A stretch of 5,408 bases of DNA, taken from Bacteroidales bacterium. GTDB lineage: Bacteria > Bacteroidota > Bacteroidia > Bacteroidales > ML635J-15. Each line of letters begins with the position of its first letter. Positions within the stretch are counted from its first letter, which is position 1. Both the position numbers and the translations under genes were made by a program. Below the pieces are notes generated by a model, which was not told where the DNA came from, did no database searches, and saw nothing but the letters and a program-made list of their open reading frames with translations. The stretch covers positions 1-5,408 of the forward strand of contig JAQVEY010000195.1 in the NCBI GenBank assembly GCA_028697515.1, in the 5' to 3' direction. Below, piece after piece: positions 1-5,245 of the stretch.

Positions 1-34
1 CACAGCATTCCAGAATATACATCCAACCTTTCAT
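1..34 (-). CDS. Start of a GIY-YIG nuclease-type protein (partial, runs off left edge)
   Basis: The minus strand from an ATG at 34-32 reads MKGWMYILECC and then leaves the window. The MYILEC string right after the start resembles the first beta strand (the 'GIY' half) of small single-domain GIY-YIG proteins of the YhbQ/UPF0213 type common in Bacteroidota, which often begin with M-x-x-x-MYILEC and continue to a YTGST-like 'YIG' half. Family members are presumed DNA nucleases, mostly of unknown role. The ATG lies nine bases after the stop codon of the upstream cca-type gene on the same strand, so co-transcription is plausible. Only 11 codons are visible: the catalytic Arg and Glu cannot be seen, and the family call rests on recollection of typical N-termini. 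It could still be a chance open frame. Confidence 0.5.
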   Translation of the reverse strand, partial: MKGWMYILECC

Positions 35-43
35 TAATAATGC

Positions 44-1612
44 TTATTTTAATTTGGTGCCAGAGCTACTACTATTTACGGTGCCTGAGCTTCCACTATT
101 TACAGTGCCTGAGCTACTACTATTTACAGTGCCTGAGCTTCCACTATTTACAGTGCCAGAGCTACTACTATTTACGGTGCCTGAGCCTGTCGAAGGCACC
201 GTTATTTCTTTCCCTATTTTAATCATATACTCCCAAGCTTTCTCTTTGTTGTTTGGGATTTCTCCTTCGAGGATGGCCTCCTTGATTGCATTTTTTATTT
301 CTCCAACTTGTTTGCACGGTTTTAATTTAAAATAATTCATTATTTCATCTCCGCTAATTGGTGGTTGAAAATTACGTAATGAATCTCGCTCTTCAACTTC
401 AATAATTCTTTTGCGTATGTTTTCGAAATTTTGCAGATATTGACATACTTTTTTTTCATTTTTGGAAGTTATGTCTGCTTCACATAAAGTAAGTAGGTCG
501 TCTATATCATCGCCTGCTTCAACAAGTAGTCTTCTTATTGCTGAATCAGTTACATCTTCTTCAACTAAAGCTATTGGTCTCATGTGCAAACCTACAATTT
601 TTTGCACAAATTTCATCTTCTCATTAAGTGGAAGTTTAAATTTTGCAAAAATTTCTGGAATCATTTTTTCTCCAACATAATTGTGGGAATAAAAAGTCCA
701 ACCTGTACCTTCAACAAATCTTTTTGTGCGTGGTTTTGCAATATCATGAAGCAAAGCTGCCCATCTTAGCCAAAGATCATCAGTTTTGTGTGAAATATTA
801 TCCAAGACTTGAATCGTATGCATAAAATTGTCCTTATGGCTAATACTATTTTGAGTACTGATTCCGGCCAAATCATATAGCTCAGGAAAAATAATTTCAA
901 GTAAACCCGAGTCAAATAATAATTTAAAACCAATGGATGGAGTAGGTGATAAAATAATTTTATTGAGTTCTGTATGTATTCTCTCAGCTGTTATTATTTT
1001 GATTCTTTCTTTATTTTTTTTAATTGCGTTAAAACAGTCATCATCAATTTTAAAATCAAGTTGTGAGGCAAAACGAATTGCTCTTAACATCCTTAAAGGA
1101 TCGTCAGAAAAAGTAATGTCTGGATTTAATGGTGTTCTTATCAGCCTGTTTTTCAAATCTTCTAATCCGTTAAATGGATCAGATAGCTGACCATAAGTAT
1201 TTTTATTAAGACTAATTGCCAATGCATTAATTGTGAAATCACGTCTTTTTTGGTCATCTTCGATGCTACCTTCTTCAACTATAGGATTGCGGCTATCGAC
1301 TTGGTATGATTCTTTTCTGGCTCCAACAAATTCAATTTCTGTGTCATCATATTTAAACATCGCTGTTCCATAGGTTTTGAAAACACTTACTTTTTTTACT
1401 CCTACTTTTTTTGCTAATTGACGAGCAAATTCAATCCCACTTCCTTTGACTACAATATCTATATCCTTTTTTTCTTCTCTGAGCAGAAATTTATCTCTTA
1501 CAAATCCTCCTATAACATATACTTCTATATTCGATTCGGTCGATAATTCTTCAATAATTTTAAATATTTTTGCTGTAAGAAATTTCGCTATCTTTTTATT
1601 TTTTTTCTCCAC
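44..1612 (-). CDS. cca: CCA tRNA nucleotidyltransferase / poly(A) polymerase family protein with HD domain and repeat-encoded C-terminal tail
   Basis: This 522-residue cytoplasmic enzyme is predicted to add or repair the 3' CCA end of tRNAs using CTP and ATP. The class II nucleotidyltransferase head shows GGFVRD at 35-40, the metal-binding DID at 50-52, RRDFTINAL at 123-131 and the DPLRMLRAIRFASQL segment at 171-185 that begins the nucleotide-recognition and neck region. An HD domain follows, with FMHTIQVLDN at 263-272 and ALLHDIAKPR at 286-295, as in the common fused form of Bacteroidota. The recognisable protein ends near residue 470, about the usual family length. Residues 471-522 are a low-complexity tail encoded by a REP-like palindrome and five 24-bp repeats. 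The start is a GTG at 1612; no ATG lies upstream before the in-frame stop at 1652-1654, and the next Met is residue 85, inside the catalytic domain. Sequence alone does not separate a CCA-adding enzyme from a related poly(A) polymerase. Confidence 0.92.
   Translation of the reverse strand: MEKKNKKIAKFLTAKIFKIIEELSTESNIEVYVIGGFVRDKFLLREEKKDIDIVVKGSGIEFARQLAKKVGVKKVSVFKTYGTAMFKYDDTEIEFVGARKESYQVDSRNPIVEEGSIEDDQKRRDFTINALAISLNKNTYGQLSDPFNGLEDLKNRLIRTPLNPDITFSDDPLRMLRAIRFASQLDFKIDDDCFNAIKKNKERIKIITAERIHTELNKIILSPTPSIGFKLLFDSGLLEIIFPELYDLAGISTQNSISHKDNFMHTIQVLDNISHKTDDLWLRWAALLHDIAKPRTKRFVEGTGWTFYSHNYVGEKMIPEIFAKFKLPLNEKMKFVQKIVGLHMRPIALVEEDVTDSAIRRLLVEAGDDIDDLLTLCEADITSKNEKKVCQYLQNFENIRKRIIEVEERDSLRNFQPPISGDEIMNYFKLKPCKQVGEIKNAIKEAILEGEIPNNKEKAWEYMIKIGKEITVPSTGSGTVNSSSSGTVNSGSSGTVNSSSSGTVNSGSSGTVNSSSSGTKLK
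57..176. repeat. Five tandem 24-bp repeats inside the 3' end of the cca gene
   Basis: Units lie at 57-80, 81-104, 105-128, 129-152 and 153-176. Each starts GTGCC(A/T)GAGC and ends CTATTTAC(A/G). Units 1 and 5 are identical, units 2 and 4 are identical, and unit 3 is a mosaic of the two types, so the array reads A-B-A'-B-A. Because 24 is a multiple of three, the minus-strand gene reads through it as the octapeptides GTVNSSSS and GTVNSGSS in alternation. All frames stay open across it, which creates spurious plus-strand ORFs. Near-identity of the units suggests recent expansion by slippage or recombination, so copy number may vary between strains. Confidence 0.95.
174..202. repeat. REP-like palindrome, translated in frame within the cca gene
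   Basis: A perfect 9-bp inverted repeat, ACGGTGCCT (174-182) and AGGCACCGT (194-202), encloses an 11-base centre. Its core on the minus strand contains CCTTCGACAGGCTCAGG, a motif that recurs as a dispersed REP-type palindrome in many bacterial genomes (recalled, not searched). The minus-strand gene reads it as VPSTGSGT, residues 472-479. It adjoins the 24-bp array, and units 2-4 of that array share its GTGCCTGAGC arm. It is notably G+C-rich against the AT-rich surroundings. Confidence 0.8.
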
Positions 1613-1679
1613 TTGAACAATTTCTAAATTATTCTGTTTTATAAAAACAATTTACAAAAATATTTAAAAGAATTTAAAA
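1613..1679. promoter_or_regulatory. Divergent intergenic region between cca and trxA
   Basis: This 67-bp, very AT-rich gap separates two divergent genes and must hold or border both sets of translation signals. It contains the perfect 10-base palindrome TTTTATAAAA (1637-1646) within a nearly symmetric TGTTTTATAAAAACA. Reading toward cca there is one Bacteroidota-type -7 box, listed separately. Reading toward thioredoxin I find no clear TAnnTTTG box. Neither start codon has a GGAGG-like Shine-Dalgarno sequence; the thioredoxin ATG is preceded by an A-rich stretch, as is common in this phylum. Confidence 0.5.
1655..1662 (-). promoter_or_regulatory. Candidate -7 promoter box for cca (TATTTTTG)
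   Basis: The minus strand reads TATTTTTG here, an exact fit to the Bacteroidota -7 consensus TAnnTTTG. It would give a 5' leader of roughly 35-40 bases before the GTG start at 1612. No good -33 TTTG/TTG lies at the expected 19-21 bases upstream, and the AT-richness makes chance matches likely, so this is tentative. Confidence 0.35.
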
Positions 1680-2039
1680 ATGGCAGAACATCTAACAAAA
1701 GAAACATTTATCGAAAAGATTTTCGATTTTGAAAATGAAAAGGAGTGGAAATACAAAGGTAGTAGACCAGCAATAATTGATTTTTATGCTGATTGGTGTG
1801 GTCCGTGCAAAATGGTAGCCCCAATTATTGAAGAGCTAAGTGTGGAGTATAAAGACTTGGTGGATGTTTACAAGGTAAATACTGAAGATCAACAAGAATT
1901 GTCAGCAGTATTTGGGATACGCAGTATTCCTTCATTGTTATTTATTCCTGTTGATTCGCAGCCTCAGATGGCAGCTGGAGCATTGCCAAAAGATGGATTT
2001 GTTAAAGCATTTGAAGATGTTTTTGGGATAAAAAAGTAA
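1680..2039 (+). CDS. trxA: Thioredoxin
   Basis: This 119-residue cytoplasmic thioredoxin is a dithiol-disulfide oxidoreductase that reduces protein disulfides and is normally recharged by thioredoxin reductase. The active site WCGPCK is at 39-44 (Cys40, Cys43), preceded by the buried Asp34 in IIDFYADW. The cis-proline loop is RSIPSLLF (Pro84), and Gly100 in AAGALPK matches the conserved glycine before the last strand. The N-terminal part, with FDFENEKEWKYKGSRP at 15-30, is longer than in E. coli thioredoxin and is typical of Bacteroidales thioredoxins. There is no signal peptide or membrane anchor, so it is not a TlpA/ResA-type exported protein. The ATG at 1680 is the natural start because the protein then begins at the first alpha helix. 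It diverges from cca and is followed by 263 bases without a gene, so it appears monocistronic. Confidence 0.96.
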   Translation: MAEHLTKETFIEKIFDFENEKEWKYKGSRPAIIDFYADWCGPCKMVAPIIEELSVEYKDLVDVYKVNTEDQQELSAVFGIRSIPSLLFIPVDSQPQMAAGALPKDGFVKAFEDVFGIKK

Positions 2040-2060
2040 TGTGTCAAGGTTTTTGGTTTT

Positions 2061-2112
2061 AGTGTCCGGAGTTTAAATAAATGGTGCTCATTTTATCTAG
2101 ACAAAGGACACT
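2061..2112. repeat. 52-bp element with 7-bp terminal inverted repeats (MITE-like or IS-end remnant, or terminator stem)
   Basis: AGTGTCC (2061-2067) and GGACACT (2106-2112) are perfect inverted repeats separated by 38 AT-rich bases. TTTT flanks each side, which could be a 4-bp target duplication or simply the T tract of a terminator. The 7-bp G+C-containing ends resemble insertion-sequence termini. Read as RNA, the same arms could form a long-loop stem ending in a T5 tract just after the thioredoxin gene. The sequence cannot decide between these readings. Confidence 0.4.
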
Positions 2113-2155
2113 TTTTAAATTTTAATATTATTATGCTCACAGTATTGGTTTATTA

Positions 2156-2176
2156 ACTATTTTTGTGAAAAATAGT
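2156..2176. promoter_or_regulatory. AT-rich perfect dyad upstream of hutH
   Basis: ACTATTTTT and AAAAATAGT form a perfect 9-bp inverted repeat around a GTG centre. The arms are nearly all A/T, so an RNA hairpin would be weak. A symmetric operator for a dimeric regulator upstream of hutH is plausible. It could also help end thioredoxin transcription. Confidence 0.35.
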
Positions 2177-2184
2177 ATAAATGA

Positions 2185-2211
2185 TTTGGATAATTAACTA
2201 CCTTATTATAC
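2185..2211 (+). promoter_or_regulatory. Weak candidate promoter for hutH
   Basis: TTTG at 2185-2188 is followed 15 bases later by TATTATAC at 2204-2211. This resembles a -33/-7 pair of the Bacteroidota sigma factor only partly: the -7 box lacks the TTTG half and the spacing is short. If used, transcription would begin near 2217 and the hairpin cluster at 2221-2265 would lie in the hutH leader. No better match was found in the 2113-2302 interval. Confidence 0.22.
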
Positions 2212-2220
2212 TTAACCGCA

Positions 2221-2265
2221 AGGCATTATTTATTGCCTGAAATCAGGATGGCGATATCTTCGCAT
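2221..2265 (+). promoter_or_regulatory. Cluster of overlapping hairpins in the likely hutH leader
   Basis: Three inverted repeats lie within 45 bases: AGGCA (2221-2225) with TGCCT (2234-2238); CCTGA (2236-2240) with TCAGG (2243-2247); and ATG-G-CGA (2248-2254, one bulged G) with TCGCAT (2260-2265). The first two share the bases CCT at 2236-2238, so they cannot both form. This stretch is richer in G+C than its surroundings. It matches no riboswitch class that I recognise, and it may simply be transcriptional punctuation. Confidence 0.35.
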
Positions 2266-2302
2266 GTAGTTTTCTTTTGTTTTTAATATTAATTTTAATA
2301 TC

Positions 2303-3784
2303 ATGATGGTACATTATATTAATGGTGCATTTCTAAGTTTGCACAAAATTGAAGAGATAGTAATAAATAATTATTCAATTCAGCTATCAGATGAGGTAAA
2401 AGCGAGTATTATTAAATGTCGCGAATATCTTGATAACAAAATAAAAACGCACGATAAACCCATTTATGGGATTAATACCGGCTTTGGTTCGTTGTGCAAT
2501 ACCTCAATTCCAGATAATGATCTCGAGAAACTTCAGGAAAATCTTGTAAAGTCTCATTCTTGCGGTATGGGTGATGAGGTTGACAGCAAAATTGTGAAAC
2601 TGATGATGTTGTTAAAAATTCAGGCTTTGTCTTATGGTAAGTCAGGTATTTGTATCGAAACAGTCGAAAGATTAGTTTATTTTTATAATAATGATTTAAT
2701 TCCAGTAGTATATCAATTAGGTTCTCTTGGGGCATCTGGCGATTTGGCACCACTGGCTCACATGACTTTGCCTTTAATCGGAATGGGAGAGGTTTATTAC
2801 AAGGGAGAAAAACAAAAAACAAAAACTGTATTGGCTAAACTTAAATTAAATCCTCTAAATCTAAAATCCAAAGAAGGTCTTGCTCTAATGAATGGCACAC
2901 AGTTTATGTTAGCTCATGCAGTTAATGCGGTTCTTAGAGCTCGTAAAATTTTAAAGAATGCAGATAAAATTGCAGCTTTGTCAATTGATGCTTATGATGG
3001 TAAAATTGACCCATTTGACGAAAATCTTCACCTAATTCGTCCCCATATGGGACAGATTGAAACTGCGAAAAATATTTGTGAATTGCTAGACGGTTCTGAA
3101 CTTATTTCTCGAGATAAAAAGCATGTTCAGGATCCATATTCTTTTAGGTGTATTCCTCAAGTACACGGTGCCTCTAAAGATACCCTAAAGCATGTTGAAT
3201 CCGTTGTGGAAACTGAGATGAATTCTGTTACAGACAATCCTACTATTTTTCCTGATGAGGATTTAATTTTAAGTGGTGGGAATTTTCATGGTCAGCCTCT
3301 TGCATTAGTAATGGACTTTTTAGCAATAGCTCTATCTGAAATAGCTTCTATTTCCGAAAGACGCGTTTATAGATTAATTAGTGGTGAACGTGGTTTGCCT
3401 CCATTTCTAGTTGCTATTCCAGGTTTGAACTCAGGGTTTATGATTGCACAATATGCTGCGGCATCTATCGTAAGCCAGAATAAACAGCTTTGCACTCCAG
3501 CAAGTGTTGATTCAATTTCGTCAAGTAACGAGCAAGAAGACCATGTAAGTATGGGAGCAAACGCAGCAACAAAACTTTTACGCGTTGTTGCAAATGTTGA
3601 AAGAATTTTAGCAATCGAACTTTTTGCTGCTAGTCAGGCACTTAGTTTCCGCGAGCCGCAAAAAACATCATCTAAGCTACAAAACTTTGTAACCGATTTT
3701 CGCAAATCTGTTCCTCTTGTTCAAAACGATATCGTAATGTACGAAATGTTGCATAGGGCAGAGGAGTTTGTGAAATCTGTGTAA
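2303..3784 (+). CDS. hutH: Histidine ammonia-lyase
   Basis: This 493-residue cytoplasmic enzyme eliminates ammonia from L-histidine to give trans-urocanate, the first step of histidine utilisation. The signature GSLGASGDLAPLAH is at 140-153; Ala144-Ser145-Gly146 should cyclise into the MIO electrophile. Other active-site elements match the family: Tyr55 in YGINTGFG, His85 in SHSCGMG (favouring histidine over phenylalanine), NGTQ at 197-200, QDPYSFRC at 276-283, SGGNFHG at 324-330 and QEDHVSMG at 411-418. The length is close to the usual ~500 residues and the gene appears intact. Two ATG codons sit side by side at 2303 and 2306; the second gives MVHYINGAFL, closer to the usual family start, and neither has a clear ribosome-binding site. 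No hutU, hutI, ftcD or regulator lies in the window, so the rest of the pathway must be elsewhere. Confidence 0.96.
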   Translation: MMVHYINGAFLSLHKIEEIVINNYSIQLSDEVKASIIKCREYLDNKIKTHDKPIYGINTGFGSLCNTSIPDNDLEKLQENLVKSHSCGMGDEVDSKIVKLMMLLKIQALSYGKSGICIETVERLVYFYNNDLIPVVYQLGSLGASGDLAPLAHMTLPLIGMGEVYYKGEKQKTKTVLAKLKLNPLNLKSKEGLALMNGTQFMLAHAVNAVLRARKILKNADKIAALSIDAYDGKIDPFDENLHLIRPHMGQIETAKNICELLDGSELISRDKKHVQDPYSFRCIPQVHGASKDTLKHVESVVETEMNSVTDNPTIFPDEDLILSGGNFHGQPLALVMDFLAIALSEIASISERRVYRLISGERGLPPFLVAIPGLNSGFMIAQYAAASIVSQNKQLCTPASVDSISSSNEQEDHVSMGANAATKLLRVVANVERILAIELFAASQALSFREPQKTSSKLQNFVTDFRKSVPLVQNDIVMYEMLHRAEEFVKSV

Positions 3785-3800
3785 TTGTCGTAAAAATTTT

Positions 3801-3819
3801 AGATGACAAAATATCGTCT
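3801..3819 (+). terminator. Weak candidate terminator hairpin after hutH
   Basis: AGATGA (3801-3806) pairs with TCGTCT (3814-3819), including one G-U pair, around a 7-base loop, starting 17 bases after the hutH stop. An overlapping alternative pairs TTGTC (3785-3789) with GACAA (3805-3809). No U tract follows (the next bases are TAAATATAAAAA), so an intrinsic terminator is doubtful. Confidence 0.22.
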
Positions 3820-3950
3820 TAAATATAAAAATGAACCCAGTCGTCTAGAAATTGGAGTTATTCGGCACCAGGAAGATATTATATAACAATTTGCAGACAA
3901 TTATAGCCAATGTTAAAAGTGCGGCGAAAAAACATTGCAATCTCATTAAA

Positions 3951-3983
3951 TATGCGGAGAATAATTTGTATATTTGTCGCATA
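3951..3983 (+). promoter_or_regulatory. Fic promoter with -7 box TATATTTG and overlapping operator-like repeats
   Basis: TATATTTG at 3969-3976 is an exact match to the Bacteroidota -7 consensus TAnnTTTG and ends 20 bases before the Fic start codon. The -33 region is poor (only CATTA around 3944-3948). The box is bracketed by a 6-bp inverted repeat, TATGCG (3951-3956) and CGCATA (3978-3983), and overlaps a direct repeat of ATTTGT (3964-3969 and 3972-3977). A repressor bound here would block the promoter, and the winged-helix-like C-terminus of the Fic protein makes autoregulation a testable idea. Confidence 0.5.
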
Positions 3984-3996
3984 AATAAATTATGCA

Positions 3997-5094
3997 ATGG
4001 TAAAATATATTTATCAATATGAAAATTGGCCAAATTTTTCTTGGGACGAAGAAGAAATTCAAGTACTCCTTGGAAAGGTAAGACACTTACAAGGAAAATT
4101 ATTTGGACAAATTAATGCATTAGGGTTTTCCTTAAAAGAAGAAACAATGCTCTCTTCTTTAACTCTCGATGTATTAAAATCGTCTGAGATAGAAGGTGAA
4201 ATACTCAACTATGAACAAGTTCGTTCATCAATTGCCAGAAAATTAGGCTTAGAATATGCTGGAATGGTGCATGCAGACAGATATGTTGATGGTGTAGTTG
4301 AAATGATGCTTGATGCAACTCAAAACTATTTGCGACCTCTTGACGATGAACGTTTATTCGGTTGGCACGCAGCTCTTTTTCCAACAGGCAGAAGTGGAAT
4401 GTATAAGATTGAAACTGCTTGTTACCGTAGTGGAGAAATGCAAGTTGTATCTGGTCCAATTGGAAAAGAAATAGTTCATTACCAAGCTCCTTCACCAGAA
4501 AGAGTGCAACACGAAATGAATGTGTTTCTACACTGGCTTAACCATGATACCAAATGGGATTTAGTAATCAAATCGGCAATTGCACACTTCTGGTTTATTA
4601 TCATTCATCCATTTGATGATGGTAATGGTCGTATAGCTAGAGCAATCTCAGATTTAATTTTAGCTCGTTCCGAGAATAGTTTTCAACGATTTTATAGTCT
4701 TTCAAATCAAATTCTACAAGAAAGAAAAGTTTATTACGAAATTTTACAAAGAGTTCAATCCTCTGATGGCAATATTACTGAATGGCTTGTTTGGTTTCTT
4801 AATTGCCTATATAGAGCAATAGAGAATACTGACGAAACAGTTAAGAAAGTCCTTCGAAAAGCTGAATTTTGGGATAATCATAAAGAAACAGTATTGAATA
4901 GTCGCCAAAGACTGATGCTCAATAAGCTTTTTGATGGCTTTGATGGAAAATTAAAAACATCAAAATGGGCTAAAATCACCAAGTGTTCACCTGATACTGC
5001 ATTGAGAGATATAAAAGACCTAATTGATAAAGGTATTTTAAGACAAGAAGAATCAGGTGGTCGCAGTACAAATTATGAATTGAATGGATTATAA
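3997..5094 (+). CDS. Class II Fic family protein (DUF4172 N-terminus, Fic core, winged-helix C-terminus)
   Basis: This 365-residue soluble protein is predicted to transfer AMP from ATP to a hydroxyl side chain of a target protein. The N-terminus YIYQYENWPNFSWDEEEI fits the DUF4172 domain of Fic proteins, supporting the ATG at 3997. The Fic motif HPFDDGNGRIAR is complete at 204-215: His204 is the catalytic base, Asp208 the metal ligand, and Arg212 and Arg215 contact phosphates. SSEIEG at 62-67 fits the inhibitory (S/T)xxxE(G/N) motif; its Glu66 should pair with Arg215, making this a self-inhibited class II enzyme needing no separate antitoxin. YRSGEMQVVSG at 143-153 is the likely target-binding flap. 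Residues ~300-365 look like a winged helix, with recognition-helix candidate SPDTALRDIKDLIDKGIL (331-348) and wing GGRSTNYEL. The target is unknown. No partner gene is adjacent. A toxin role, protein homeostasis or transcriptional autoregulation are all possible. Confidence 0.94.
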   Translation: MVKYIYQYENWPNFSWDEEEIQVLLGKVRHLQGKLFGQINALGFSLKEETMLSSLTLDVLKSSEIEGEILNYEQVRSSIARKLGLEYAGMVHADRYVDGVVEMMLDATQNYLRPLDDERLFGWHAALFPTGRSGMYKIETACYRSGEMQVVSGPIGKEIVHYQAPSPERVQHEMNVFLHWLNHDTKWDLVIKSAIAHFWFIIIHPFDDGNGRIARAISDLILARSENSFQRFYSLSNQILQERKVYYEILQRVQSSDGNITEWLVWFLNCLYRAIENTDETVKKVLRKAEFWDNHKETVLNSRQRLMLNKLFDGFDGKLKTSKWAKITKCSPDTALRDIKDLIDKGILRQEESGGRSTNYELNGL

Positions 5095-5123
5095 AACACA
5101 GGCCATAACAGCACCTATTGTGT

Positions 5124-5183
5124 AATGCGAAAAGCGTGGAAACTTGGACGTGAATCGCATTTCCTTTCACCGCAATTTTTTTT
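5124..5183 (+). terminator. Probable terminator region after fic (nested stems and T8 tract)
   Basis: About 30 bases past the Fic stop, AATGCGA (5124-5130) and TCGCATT (5155-5161) form a perfect 7-bp inverted repeat with a 24-base loop. Overlapping it, GTGAA (5150-5154) and TTCAC (5166-5170) form a 5-bp stem, and a run of eight T (5176-5183) follows five bases later. The T8 tract supports a transcription end here. The separation of stem and T tract is not ideal for an intrinsic terminator. Confidence 0.4.
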
Positions 5184-5245
5184 GATTTATCCACCATAAT
5201 ATGATTTTGACTTCGTCGAGCTCGTAAACTCGGTTCAATGGTGTT

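Noticed and set aside
57..202. CRISPR array
   Set aside because: The units are contiguous and nearly identical with no variable spacers, and they are read as part of a protein gene.
40..335. Plus-strand open frames through the tandem array (products with repeated VPELLLFT or YYYLRCLS)
   Set aside because: The 24-bp period keeps all frames open; these are antisense to the cca gene, whose domain motifs are clear, and beyond the array they translate antisense of conserved cca codons.
2040..2302. tRNA or other known RNA gene between trxA and hutH
   Set aside because: No cloverleaf, no T-loop GTTCGA-type motif and no CCA end were found; the hairpins do not match an RNA family I recognise.
2472..2822. 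Minus-strand 116-codon open frame
   Set aside because: Lies fully inside hutH on the opposite strand, over its conserved active-site region; no recognisable motif.
3845..4033. Minus-strand 62-codon open frame with a hydrophobic stretch between hutH and fic
   Set aside because: It overlaps the fic start and its promoter-like region, has no family resemblance, and its hydrophobicity is what AT-rich DNA yields by chance. A small membrane peptide is not excluded but not supported.
4205..4495. Minus-strand 96-codon open frame within fic
   Set aside because: Antisense shadow of the Fic coding sequence with no recognisable motif.
4976..5197. Minus-strand 73-codon open frame overlapping the fic 3' end
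   Set aside because: Half of it is antisense to the Fic winged-helix region and the rest crosses terminator-like repeats; composition is not protein-like (rich in Cys, His, Leu and Tyr).
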